Positions 22,601 to 31,900 of a DNA stretch of 64,000 bases are shown piece after piece. The notes under the pieces are model-generated. The model was not told the DNA's origin and made no database searches. It worked only from the letters and a program-made list of their open reading frames with translations. Position numbers and translations under genes: made by a program. Every line of letters starts with the position of its first letter. Position 1 is the first letter of the stretch. Source of the DNA: Telmatactis stephensoni (Eukaryota > Cnidaria > Anthozoa > Actiniaria > Isophelliidae); assembly GCA_029948255.1 (NCBI GenBank), contig JALIZF010001889.1, forward strand, positions 806,001 through 870,000. The letters run 5' to 3'.

Positions 22601-22948
22601 ATTTATACCAAGAATGCTGTCATGCCACGCCTATTTCGTTTAGCATCGCCTACTATCGCTGAATACAACTTATTATGTATTAGCCGAGTAAACAACCATC
22701 TTTTGGCTCGCTTCCCGAGTTTGTGGAGTTATATTAACGAAGGACGGCTGTTTACTCAGGCTAATATTATACGGACGCTCAAAGGATAAAACAACCTTTC
22801 CGTACTAAGATGCCCATTGTAGGTCATCTTACAGAAGTTTTATTTAATTTGTTGTCATTAGGTTGGTCAAGCTGGAAAACGGATATCTATATTCTTTGAA
22901 AATCGATGGAGAGAATTAATAGCGCAGGAAAACGGTAGTGGTCAATAG
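1..22948 (+). CDS. BAZ2B: BAZ2-family chromatin remodelling subunit (5'-truncated by window)
   Basis: Nuclear ISWI-remodeller partner of the BAZ2A/TIP5-BAZ2B family. I joined 33 exons in consistent phase: 1-116, 566-658, 1244-1367, 2186-2278, 5777-5851, 6095-6156, 6253-6318, 6550-6615, 6785-6829, 7408-7614, 7888-7999, 8064-8197, 8285-8392, 13121-13230, 13776-13850, 14319-14583, 15599-15658, 15735-16578, 16898-16970, 17046-17131, 17715-17884, 18103-18157, 18321-18429, 19179-19295, 19721-19844, 20089-20178, 20329-20385, 20538-20650, 21105-21144, 21804-22055, 22201-22274, 22458-22539, 22862-22948. They give about 1393 residues ending in a TAG stop. Order: MBD/TAM, basic coiled coil, DDT, PGRP AT-hook, acidic run, a block holding QDRFKRRYW, second AT-hook, WHIM (GWWRLVEP), two PHD fingers, bromodomain. 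Only the N-terminal region lies outside. The domain order is that of BAZ2; a cnidarian copy should predate the vertebrate 2A/2B split, so the symbol is the nearest name. The intron at 8393-13120 hosts a large transposon. Confidence 0.93.
3..658 (+). other. MBD/TAM domain exons of the BAZ2 gene
   Basis: Two exons (3-116 and 566-658) encode WRRQTRLRPIGPQGTLRGDV, then YYFAPCGKKLRTYPDV, then YLAKNNITHLVLENFSF. This is the methyl-CpG-binding-like (TAM) fold shared by BAZ2 proteins. The YY-APCGKKLR-YP core is intact. In the BAZ2 family this domain is generally associated with DNA/RNA binding rather than strict methyl-CpG reading. The join after codon AGG (phase 0) is supported by the continuity R|YLAKN. 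Confidence 0.85.
244..391. repeat. Foldback MITE in BAZ2 intron
   Basis: The two ends are imperfect inverted copies of about 45 bp, starting ATGTGTAGTT at the left and closing AACTACACAT at the right, with CCCCCACCACGGAG mirrored near the inner ends. The centre is G-rich. It has no coding capacity. I take it as a miniature inverted-repeat element. Confidence 0.6.
2472..2625. repeat. Foldback element in BAZ2 intron
   Basis: Inverted arms AATGTCAATTCTCAGCTTGG and a mirrored AATGCCAATTCCCAACTTGG, with further inner pairing around GGGGCTTC and AATCTGTTCTATTTT. The whole 154 bp can fold into one hairpin. Family unknown. Confidence 0.55.
3590..3655 (-). repeat. tRNA-derived SINE remnant
   Basis: On the minus strand the sequence shows an A-box-like ACTTAGTGGTTAG followed about 30 bp later by a B-box-like GTCGTGGTTTGAA. 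Spacing is tRNA-like but the acceptor stem does not pair, so it is a SINE relic rather than a tRNA gene. Confidence 0.55.
7197..7339. repeat. 143-bp MITE in BAZ2 intron
   Basis: Terminal inverted repeats AGAGTGATTGCAATAAACCC and its mirror (ending ATTGCAATCACTCT) lie 143 bp apart, both including CCCGTGAAAT. The interior is AT-rich with no ORF. A related fragment with ATTTCACGGG sits near 57050. Confidence 0.65.
7888..8392 (+). other. DDT domain exons of BAZ2
   Basis: Exons 7888-7999, 8064-8197 and 8285-8392 encode LPSLPRLNECIVSGKAFADI, LMVKEFVENFG, then PSIQEMQLCLLNEG and a helix ending in LSEILRLFILSRSAGEHE. The pattern of a short proline-rich entry, KAFAD, a hydrophobic helix and the NFG turn is that of DDT domains, which contact the ISWI ATPase in remodelling complexes. 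The domain continues across a 4.7-kb intron into exon 13121-13230 (LADSLLQQPFQSLSPMQKIG). Confidence 0.85.
8862..9290. repeat. About 118-bp diverged tandem repeats inside the hAT-like element
   Basis: The block AATCGATC-ACAAGCGGCCATAT, with AAAAGCTGAAGTTCTT and TTGAATAATTCGACTGTT, recurs with GCGGCC at 8972, 9091 and 9209 (spacing 118-119) and a partial copy near 9279. More diverged echoes run to about 9540. It is an internal array of the transposon. Confidence 0.75.
11165..12512. repeat. 138-bp minisatellite with palindromic ACCAATGGT cores
   Basis: The anchor CAAGCCCCTGCATCTCTTAG starts at 11192, 11330, 11468, 11584, 11722, 11860, 11998, 12136, 12274 and 12412, with a truncated copy at 12505. 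Spacing is 138 bp except one 116-bp unit (a 22-bp deletion) and the final fragment. Each full unit ends in ACCAATGGTACCATTGGT plus another ACCATTGGT, which is self-complementary. Copies are nearly identical. Two units (11330, 11722) share the same variants, hinting at a block duplication of about 392 bp. Confidence 0.92.
13559..13687. repeat. 129-bp foldback MITE
   Basis: Arms CAATTGAAGGGTTCC...GTGAAAATG...CCTAAGTGACTTTTTG and the mirror ending GGAACCCTTCAATTG pair over about 50 bp. A decayed fragment of the same family lies near 58558 in a citrate synthase intron. Confidence 0.65.
13984..14136. repeat. Small inverted-repeat element
   Basis: TTAATAAGAGGACAGACAC at the left is mirrored by TTGTCTGTCCTCTTATTGA at the right, about 150 bp apart, in the BAZ2 intron before the acidic exon. 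No ORF. Confidence 0.5.
15435..15595 (+). repeat. Dispersed repeat, copy 1
   Basis: This 160-bp stretch (CACTCAGTGTGACGGATAGG, AGGTGGTGGAC, then GATGAGTTTAACTGATTCTTGTA at the end) matches 38577-38742 in the same orientation. Both end in an ATGAGTTTAA...TTCTTGTA motif. Probably a short non-autonomous element of unknown family. Confidence 0.55.
17255..17474. mobile_element. 214-bp perfect hairpin MITE with TTA target duplication
   Basis: Left arm 17258-17355 and right arm 17374-17471 are exact reverse complements over 98 bp, around an 18-bp spacer. The element begins AGGCGGCGAAAT and ends with its mirror, and is bordered by TTA on both sides (17255-17257, 17472-17474). A TTA duplication and pure inverted-repeat structure fit a PIF/Harbinger-derived MITE, which is an inference. 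It lies in the BAZ2 intron before exon 17715 and is unusually CpG-rich. Confidence 0.85.
19541..19617. repeat. ATC/CCA trinucleotide microsatellite
   Basis: Runs of ATC and CCA triplets in a BAZ2 intron. Open frames here (poly-His, poly-Ile) are artefacts of the repeat. Confidence 0.85.
20089..21144 (+). other. Tandem PHD zinc fingers of BAZ2
   Basis: Exons 20089-20178 plus 20329-20385 encode a first PHD finger (CQMCRKGDNEELLLLCDACD, then HTYCC and WYCMDC) with a complete Cys4-His-Cys3 set. Exons 20538-20650 plus 21105-21144 encode a second finger (CCVCGGATGKMAKCDNCPRN, then FHLRCL and WTCPNC), also with all eight ligands. Finger 1 closely matches the single PHD of vertebrate BAZ2 proteins. 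Confidence 0.88.
20740..20987. repeat. 248-bp foldback element in BAZ2 intron
   Basis: Arms of about 87 bp pair imperfectly: TTTCGTCTGCGTTAATG, ACAACTTGAT, CCGAGCTTTCGGATCGATGG and GGAATGAAAA are all mirrored on the right side. It separates the two halves of the second PHD finger. Confidence 0.7.
21539..21725 (-). repeat. tRNA-derived SINE (minus strand)
   Basis: Read on the minus strand it has an A box (TGGCACAGATGGTTAGTG) and a B box (GAGTTCGATTCC) about 35 bp apart, followed by a body ending in GCGCACCGTCGGC. The same body recurs near 47197-47330 and, truncated, near 53833-53970, so it is a dispersed SINE family. The cloverleaf is incomplete, so it is not called as a tRNA gene. Confidence 0.75.
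21960..22948 (+). other. Bromodomain exons of BAZ2 and C-terminus
   Basis: The 3' part of exon 21804-22055 plus exons 22201-22274, 22458-22539 and 22862-22948 encode a bromodomain. Landmarks are the WPF shelf (DDAWPFLVPV), YYKIIRKPMDFHTMK, the acetyl-lysine asparagine in FRNCNEFNEDDSE, and the last helix AGKRISIFFENRWREL. The protein ends 11 residues after that helix. All expected pocket landmarks (WPF, Y, N) are present, so acetyl-lysine binding is plausible. Confidence 0.9.
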
Positions 22949-23537
22949 GTAAGGGCTGCTTGTCTACAAGAGAATGTAGAGTATTCACAACTGATAATAC
23001 TTGTTTGGTTTGTTTTAAACCTTGTGGGTGGTATGGGTTGTAGTGGTTAAGCCACTCGCATTTCACCGTTGTTATCCGGTGTTCGAGTCCCGGCTCGGAC
23101 GCTGGATCATATGTGAGGGTATTTTCTCCGGTTTTTCCTCCCTCAACAAAAATCAGCATGTGAGTTCAGTATTGTATGTAGAGTATGCCGAATGTAGTGG
23201 TAGCGAGTGTGGATGAGTCTCGGAGATATTTGCAGTAATGCTACTCTAAAATCCGAGAATAAACCAAAAAATTTGATTTTTTAATTTGATTTTAAATCAG
23301 TATTGTGCAACAGTTTAATTTATTAGTGGGTGCATAAGTATAGTTTCGTCTGACAGGCTAACTTATAGGGTATCTTACAAGGACGTTGTAAGACAAAAGC
23401 CTGTCCCGCTGTCCTGAGCTGAAAATATGCTGGTAATGAGAGCTACTTTCACTAGAAGGTTGTAAGGCTATCTGCCAACTCCCCCCAACTCCCCTGATCA
23501 GTCAACTGATAGCTTACTATTCCTCTTGTTTTTGCAG
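22949..23537 (+). other. Likely 3'-UTR intron of BAZ2
   Basis: The TAG stop (22946-22948) is followed directly by GTAAGG, a good donor, and a strong acceptor (TTGTTTTTGCAG) ends at 23537. I infer an intron in the 3' UTR starting immediately at the stop codon. It contains a tRNA-derived SINE. Confidence 0.5.
23031..23275 (+). repeat. tRNA-derived SINE (plus strand)
   Basis: A-box-like TTGTAGTGGTTAAGCC and B-box GGTGTTCGAGTCCCGG at tRNA spacing are followed by a roughly 150-bp body and an AT-rich end (AAAAAATTTGATTTTTTAATT). Different family from the one at 21539. Confidence 0.7.
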
Positions 23538-23697
23538 ACCAGATCGCTTGAAATAATCCAAGAATCAAGACTAATAAAGGGGTGGGAAGGGTAGTTTCAC
23601 GTGCCGCATAAGAAGCTCAAATAGTGTAATGATTTTCTAAATTAGGCTTATTAATTCAATAGTGCCAATACCATCGCTGTGGTCCCCCTCTGCGGTG

Positions 23698-23728
23698 AAT
23701 AAAATTATACAATTTTTTAATGAATAAA
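23698..23728 (+). terminator. Polyadenylation signals for BAZ2
   Basis: Two AATAAA hexamers, at 23698-23703 and 23723-23728, lie 750-780 bp after the BAZ2 stop. They are the first canonical signals downstream of the inferred 3'-UTR acceptor. Confidence 0.5.
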
Positions 23729-23849
23729 AGTGTTCTAGTTTTATAAGTACAATTTTCGTCAAAACCAAAGTATTCGTCAGTCATGTATCTTTCTACTAAA
23801 CTTTAATATCACCGTGTGAGAAAAGACAGAGAGGCCTGCTCATGTACGT

Positions 23850-24130
23850 CGCTCTGTTCATGTGCCGAACCTCAAGCCTGGCATTCACTAGTTATGCAAG
23901 CACAATTGCAAGCAGCTTAATGCTCCGTTTTCCGGCATTGAGATAAAATGAACGCAAGCACGAGAAAAAGGGAAATTTTTGATCCTTGTGCTTACACTTG
24001 TGCTTGCGTTGTAGTGGAAACCAGGCTTAATATGACAAAATAATTAGGCAACATTTTTCCTTCCGTTTTCTTTCGGCCTTATCATGTCCCGTACGTGATT
24101 AGACCGAACGAAGTGTTCGGCACATGAATA
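23850..24130. repeat. Nested foldback element
   Basis: Outer pair GTTCATGTGCCGAAC and GTTCGGCACATGAA encloses an inner pair AAGCCTGGCATTCACTA / AGTGGAAACCAGGCTT. It includes the mirrored GCAAGCACAA / TTGTGCTTGC. Intergenic, between BAZ2 and CHPF. Confidence 0.55.
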
Positions 24131-24798
24131 GACCGGTGTCTGGAAATGGCCTCAACCTGTGTTTTAGTTTTTGAGTTTGAAGATGCTGTTTTTGAGTAGT
24201 CACTTGTAAATATTATCTTCTTTGGAGAAACTATTTAAACCATCCTCAAAATACTACGCCTTTAAATACTCAATTGTATAGTTCAACTAAGATTCGTTTT
24301 CTAAGGGATTTTTACTGAAGTGATTGTAATAACATTGCTGAAAATAAAAAAGTAAGGATTTTATGATTTGTGTTTTCGTGTGTTTTATACTCTTGTAAAT
24401 GGTTTCTAAATCTTTATCATTACCCCGTTGTATTGAACTTTAAACGCGTTCTCAAAACCCTATTAAAACGAGCAATTTATTCCTTTCGTCAAAAGGTTTC
24501 AAAGACAACTAGTACATTTTTATGCCAACTTGGAGAAGCTGCACTCGATATGTGACCAACTCGAAAAAGCTTTAACTGAATTTTTAATTGTTTGATGTCT
24601 GGGGTGAGTTACAGGGTTTACAAGGTTTCTTTTTTGCGGAAAGCGCAATTTTTATATTTTATTAATTGCACTTACTGTACAGCAAATGAGTATTTACAAA
24701 ATCAATAATTGAATAATAAATATACGCACCAGAAATGAATAGTATTTGATGTCACGTGAAATTGTTTTTTTTCACTGTGAAAAGACAACACCAGTTGA

Positions 24799-25281
24799 GA
24801 ATAAGCCACTTCACGCTTTCGTCCGCCATTTTGAATTGGGGCAAACGCGGCAAAATTTTAAGAAATCTAGATCACTTTGACTTACCATAACTCCGCACGT
24901 TTTTGTCGGATTTTCAAAATTTAAACTTCAGTGATTTGCAGACACTGATACCAGATGTCGGAATGAAAATAAAACTTGTACAAGTTTTTTACGTGTATTT
25001 TTCAAATCAGCCTTGTTTTCGCGAATGATCTTAATATTTACGTGCCGAACGTTTTATTTTGAAAACTAAAATCCACTTTTTCTCGTCTTGTAGTCTTCCA
25101 ATATTTATCATTTAAATAGGCATAAGAAACAAAACCAATACCGTTTCAAAAATATTAACTTTTTAAAAATATGATGAAAATGAGCGAAGTTATGGTAAGT
25201 CAAAGTGATCTAGATTTCTATAAATTTTGGCGCGTTTGCCCCAATTCAAGATGGCGGACGAAAGCGTGAAGTGGCTTATTC
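24799..25281. mobile_element. 483-bp DNA element with about 100-bp inverted repeats
   Basis: Left arm begins GAATAAGCCACTTCACGC and runs through CCGCCATTTTGAATTGGGGC, AGATCACTTTGACTTACCAT; the right arm is its mirror with a handful of mismatches. The interior is AT-rich with no usable ORF. No clear target duplication. Non-autonomous transposon, class unresolved. Confidence 0.75.
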
Positions 25282-25487
25282 AGTGGAAGTAAAAGGAGAC
25301 GTTTTCAATTTTGCGCGCAAATGTTAACGTACCCGCACAAGTGTGTTGCGCGTGATTAATTCTTACAAAATTTGATCAACTGGCCGTACTTGCACTTGCG
25401 TTTACATTTGATTCCTTTCAAAATTGTGCTTATTTGTGTCAGTTGTGATAAAACAAAAAATTCTCCCGACAGTTTTCTTGATCAATC

Positions 25488-25598
25488 TTCGTGTATGACC
25501 CCATGAAATGGCACTATAGTTCAAGTTACACAACGATACCACTGGGTTAGACAAGACTATAATTTGAATAGTGCCATTTCATGAAGTCATACATGAAG
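25488..25598. repeat. 111-bp foldback repeat
   Basis: CGTGTATGACCCCATGAAAT plus GGCACTATAGTTCAA on the left is mirrored by TTGAATAGTGCCATTTCATG and GTCATACATGAAG on the right. Confidence 0.6.
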
Positions 25599-25690
25599 TA
25601 GTAGCCCCATTTTGAAAAAGCTATATATGATTCTAGGGATTGTTGAAAGTTCCACTCCCTGCTACACGCGCGCTCCTATCAGTCTCCATA

Positions 25691-25847
25691 GAGGATAGAC
25701 GAGCAGTTTTCGCATGACTGTGAAACGGACCGCGTCGTGCCGTGACCGCGTCAGTGCCCAGATGTTTATAAAAACATCCGAAATTACTGCCGTAACCGTA
25801 CCGTGCGGTAACGTTTTCACAGTCATACGAAATCCACTCTAACTTCC
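25691..25847. repeat. CpG-rich copy of a dispersed inverted-repeat family
   Basis: Ends CATGACTGTGAAACGG and GTTTTCACAGTCATACG are inverted. On the minus strand it contains GGTTACGGCAGTAATTTCGG, which matches decayed copies near 3955-4037, 59121-59235, 60765-60905 and a short piece near 11042 inside the hAT-like element. This copy keeps many CpGs where the first four listed have TG/CA. Confidence 0.65.
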
Positions 25848-25910
25848 ATACTGTTATTAGAAAATCCGAGTGAGAATGAATGAACGCCTGCGTACAAACT
25901 TGAAAATTGT

Positions 25911-28900
25911 TTAATCCGTTTTTCTCTTTTCCTGCTCTAGTTCTTTATCAAAAAGCAGCAAAGCCAGCTGCGAGCGAGACGCCATTGCCTCCGCTTTCTT
26001 TTCTAAACACTTTCCTTGATTTTGCAAACTTTTTGCACATGATTTTTCTTCGTACTTTTTCTGCAAATCCACATCTACCGCTCGGAAAATGTGCAATTTG
26101 CTACTAACAAATACTTTCATAAAATCTTGCGGGTGATATTCAGTTTCTTTCAAGAAATCTTCGCTATGGATTCTATTAGCTTTGTAATCTTTATTGTTGA
26201 AACAGACCAAGCCGTAGACGTCGGTGTCCCAATGACCGGTATCCCTGTGTAGACGTATTTCATCCGGGACTTTGGTGTTACGGTACACGATATCTGGATC
26301 GTAATGTGAAAATGGGATGGGCAAGAACACCTGAGAATGAAACGGTAAAAAATTAATGTCCTTCCATCGCTCGCTCCCAGCCTCTCTCGGACAACAATTT
26401 TTTTTACGTTATTTTCCTTTCTTTTCGCGTTTTATTTTCGCGTTTTTTAAAACATTTTCTCAAAAGGAAGAGGTGGGCCCCCTGTGGCTTAGTGTGAAGA
26501 AGAATACGGAGATTTGCAGATATTGGTAATGGTGTCTGTATACAGTGGAACCCCTATTAAACGGCCATCCTCTTTTAGCGGCCAGCTATCAAAATCGTGA
26601 ATCGGTGCACTGTAATCCAGTACGAACAAAGGAAACTCTAGTCATGGCATGGTAAACAACATTCATGTAATTACCAGACAGTAATTTGATCGATCATTTA
26701 CATATCCCACGTACTAAGGTACTAATTTAGACTAATTGTTTTGCTACCATCACAGACATGTTCACACCATCTCATTTTTCATTAATTTCAATTACATTGA
26801 TATTATAGTGGAGATGAATTAGACTTATCTACGCTAAAGTCACGGACGTGAAACATGAACACTCATAAAGATTTAGAAGATATAATGCCGGAATACTATT
26901 AAGACTTTTGGTCGCGCTCTCTTTAGCTGCATATCATTTTCTTCCGTCAGCAGCAAGCTTTTGTGGGCTTCAGTGCATGCTATTTTTAACTCGTGGATTG
27001 CAAATCCACGAGTTATTTTGAGGTGTCGAATATGCAAATGTGTCACTGACTCACTTACTCACTCGATATTGTTAAACTATGTTACTGCGCATGCTCGACG
27101 TGATTGACGGCAGGCCTAAAGTAAAGTGGGCTCTGGGTACGCAGCAGCTATCGTACTCTAGTTTAGCTCTTTTTTATTACGGGACCCCTGTGTTATTTAA
27201 ATCATTGGCGGGTTGACTACACAGTTGGTCATTTCCCCTACCGTCACAATTCTCCCATTACCTCGCTCTCACTGCATCTTCACTCTGCTCTTAACCCCAC
27301 TTGCAGCACGATGATATATTCATCCACATTCAAATCCTTTCTCAACTTCATTGTCACCATTTGGCTAGTCTCCTTCGCAGCCGTGTTAGGCTCGTCACGC
27401 AACGCCTCCCGATGGAGCTTTGCGTGACGATACCAACACGGCTGCGAAGAAGACTAACATTTGGCCACCTACTCTTCCCTATCAGTCTTCTCTCGACCCT
27501 CCCCTTAGATTCATATGCGCTCTAGTATAACGTGCTCACTGGGGACATACCTAATTGAACCTTCCCCATCTTACATCCTTTGAGCTTTATTCTGCCTCAA
27601 ACCCTCCACTTACTTCCTCCCCAAATCCGTTCCCTCCCCTCCCTTCCTCTTACCTGTTGTCCATTCAGCGCATTTACACGACATCGATTTAGAAAACCAA
27701 TAGAAAACCGAACATCAAGTGAGGTGAGGAAGATAAGAGCATTGGAGGGCAGCTTCATTGTAACAATATCCATTAGTAAAGTCAACGAATTGTATTGAAC
27801 TCCTATCTGTATCCATGGAAACTGCGCCCACGTGTATTTTTGCTTGTATCTGAAAAAAGACATTGACAAAGTATGATATTGCAGCAATTGTCGTGTTAGT
27901 TGAGCTCGTCAAAAGAACACTAGGATATCGACTAATAAGCCCGCCTGGTTTTCATTAACGACAAGCAACAATTTTGTTTGGTTCTCTTCTCACACCCATC
28001 TTAAAAAACAGCCCCAGCAATATCAGTCAGTGGGATATCATCTGTGACTGACAGTTTCATTTGACAACAATCATGCACTTTGTCATGGCATACGCATTGG
28101 ATAAAGCCGAGTGTTTTAGCTGCGTTTTTGATTTCGTTTCAGCCGAGGTGAGGTCAAATAATCAATGACTGGACATGAGTCAGCGGAAACAACAGGAAGT
28201 ACGGAAGTACTCGTTGCTAACAGCGAAAGCGAAAAACAAAAATCAATATTTCCTTTCCAAATAAACTTTCCAAATATATTAATATAAGGAAATGCGAGAC
28301 AGGCACTCCCAGATAAAACGTAATCGTAATGCATGCAGAATTTTCCGCTTTGAAAAAAATGTATATGATTTTATAAAAACCTTCTCGGAACCCTTTTCAG
28401 TGTGAACCTAAATTTGAGGGATCGAAGAATGCATTAGAGTTTTACCAAACAATGCCCAGGGAGCTAGGGAGGGAGTGGGACGTTGTTAGTTATTTATGAT
28501 TTATTTTAGATATGAGTATTTTCATATTTAACGCGGTTATTAAGCCGTAATATTTTTTGCTTATTGACAGGCCTCTAACTATGTATCACATTGGGTCTGT
28601 GAGACGACCTATTTCTGGGCCAGTCATAAGAGAAGATCATAGCAATCGTAAGGGACCATAGCAAATCTTATCAAAATCAACGTTAATAATCATCATAATC
28701 AACCGATCATCATCATCATCACCATCCTCATTATTAATTAGACCATCATCATGGCAGCACCACATGATTTACCTTGCGATAACTGCTTTTCCTTCAGCAA
28801 ACCTGTCCTGCGTTTGTCCATCATCTGAATCCTCTCTAACGTTCACAAACACCGTCAAAAGAACCACATTTTCACCAGTTTGTAGACAAACATTTTGATA

Positions 28901-31900
28901 CATTTTGAGAAACATTTCAAGTTTGTTGACTTCTCCTTTAAGAACCGGCAATACTATATGAACGCCGCGTTGTTCTGTGGTAGCTGTCATCTTTATGCTT
29001 TCCACCTTGGTGAATGGTCTCAACATATGAACACGACGTCTTTCCATTTCTCCACTTTGTGATGCCAACTGCATGTCTAAGATGTATTCTGCTCCACGGC
29101 AAGGGTCTACTCGACGATATCCATTGATAAGCCGAGTTTTTTTCTCTGGACTTTCATGGGTAAGCATCCTTGAGGCAGTGTGAATAACCTCAAGAGCATC
29201 TTGCTTGAAGGCTCCTTTTAGTTCAGTTTGTGGGTTCACTTCAGTAAAGCCGTAGGATACATTTTCGTTGAAGTATTCCCACTGGATGACTTCAAATCGT
29301 GATGTTGGTCGGAATGGTTGGGGGAAACCTATTGGCCATGTTGGGTGCTTTTCGGGAACTCCTGGAACAATCAAGTTCATAATTATAAGAAACTATTGGA
29401 CGCACTCTTTCTTGGGAGGAGAGATCAGAAGACGAAAAAATTGCCAAGAAAAAATGGATCCCCACCAACTCCAAACAGTACCTATCCCTAAAGATGGCAT
29501 ACAGCAGGGCCGTACCGCCCTCAGGGGCTGGGGCGGGTGGGGTGGGGCGGGGGGCACATGTCCCCCAGTTTTTCTGAGAATATAAAAAAATAAACAGAGC
29601 AAGAAAAAATGTTAAATTAATAAAAACATAAATGTTAATTATGCATTACGTGATGCATAGTGACTTTGTGCCACTCCTTCCAGTTTTTCAAGGCTTGCTA
29701 CGTTTTGAAGCAGCAACAGTTTGGAAGCAGCAAACACCTTTTTACGTGATGCATAGTGACTTTGTGCCACTCCTTCCAGTTTTTCAAGGCTTGCTACGTT
29801 TTGAAGCAGCAACAGTTTGGAAGCAGCAAACACCTTTTTACCCTAAATGAAGGACGTACGTTTATAATGATTTAAAGAACAAAATAAACATCTTTCATCA
29901 ACTATTCTAATCTTGTGTATCTTTCTTCGTATAGATATTATATTTCAGTTGACAGTTGACAGTGTAAAGTGGTTTCTTCTGAGAGCCATCATCAGGTATT
30001 GGCGGGTGAAGCTGAACAACATTCTAATATTTATTTAATATGTCTAGACATGGCTGCAGATCAATTGCGGCACGAGTAATTAGGTCTCTCTTAACGAGAA
30101 AGTCCTGCTCAGACGGTTTTAGTCTGTGTAAGGCTAGTTGTTTGATTTTATATACTTTTAATGGGGAAAAAAGATGTTGGTCACGTCAATATATGACGAG
30201 GCTAGGACAGGTTATCTTTAATTGACGATTTTCTAAATTTGCTCACATTAATTATCAAAATTTTTCCATTGCATTGTAAGTATTTCGCTTTCATAAAAAG
30301 CGACTTTAATCCGCAAAACGGAATGAACTGAGCTAAGACAAGCGTTCACTCGGGCTTACGAGACAGCCCGATTGGTCGTACTCCGTTTGACGCCCGCAAC
30401 ACAGATCCAGACTAGGTCTACCACAGGTAGCCCGAACCAAAAAACGAGACGCGCTCTGATGGTGGGGTAGACTGCAGGAGGATATACTGTACCTTCTGGT
30501 AGCATTGGTAGCATGTCTTTGATAGCAGTTTGTAACATTCTTGTCTCAATAAATGTTCTGTTTAGTTCAAGCTCAGCATAATATCGATGCACTTGATAGA
30601 AGACCATGGGGTCATTCAGCGGCGACAAGGTGATAGCACGATGGACGTGTCGCTCTTTAATCAAGCTTAGAACATCTGATCTCTTGTTTTCAGGAATTTC
30701 ATAAAACATTTCAGACGCCTGAAATCATTAGAACGTAAATTAAGTGGACTGTTGAAAATTGACCACCCAGCGAGTACTTGATGAAGTGACGTTGTAGCGA
30801 CAGGCTCTCTTCTCCTCCCCGCCTCCCCTATCAACTTTTCAGTATTGACAACAAATGTTAACGTTGCTTACATCAAATAGATGGGAAATTTTTAGCTGAT
30901 CTTAAAATTCCCTGAAATCCAAAAGAATTATTTTTCGCTATACACTTTCGTGATATAACCAAAATGTACTCTTGGTTTTTGAGCGTCAAAAGTCAGTAGC
31001 CTACACCGTTTTATAGCTCAACGGTGTTTTATATTCATTCTCATTATATTACTCATTTTTCTTCTTTTTTAATGAGTTGTTAATAGGAACCCCACCGTTG
31101 CACCAATCGTACACACTCACCTCATAACTCCAAGTACATTGTACATTTAATGTTTTAAATAAACATCTCCCCAGCTCTTTATCATCACTCTCTGATAAGG
31201 CATCTTCTAAACACCCATCCAAATAAGGCACAACCCTTTGTAAGGTAGTCCTGGACAATATCACCCCTGTTTTCCCTGAACAGTACCTCTCTTGGGTATA
31301 CAGATTGTTCTCTTGGTTAACATTTAATCCTTCTGCTGCCGAGCTGAAGGATGCTGCATCAGGCCTGCCAATGTAAGAACTTTTAGAGCTGTTGGCAGAG
31401 TTAATAAACTCCATCAGTTTATCAGCCTTTATATATATACTGTCTTCGGTCCTCATAAACCATTCGTAGTTATTGATGTAGTGTTCATACATGTATTTCA
31501 ACATTTTAAATGATAACTTTAGTTGGGGTGCTGTGTCTTCTTCAGAGTCGACGTCCAGCTGAATAACAGGAATCCCTAAAACTTTAGAATACTTTTCATG
31601 AAATTCTGCGTCCCTAGAGTAAGGGATGAAAAATATGATCCTTGGTAACTGGGGCGCCCATGTATTGTTAATCGCCAAGACAAGGGAATCTAGACGATCT
31701 TCTGATGTTAGGACACCCACTAGAAGTTTTTCTCTTTTTCCAAGTTCACTAGCGATATAAAAAGGCCGTAGTCCGTCGTTAAAATGGCTTGGTTTAGGAG
31801 CAACTGTGGTGTGAACGACACGCTCTGGCTTCTCAGAAACAACAGGATCGTGGGTTTTCCCTTTGGATTCCTGGAGTTTAATTTGCCGGCTATTCATGAG

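Noticed and set aside
29639..29850. Two-copy repeated peptide ORFs
   Set aside because: They come from the 96-bp noncoding tandem duplication in a CHPF intron.
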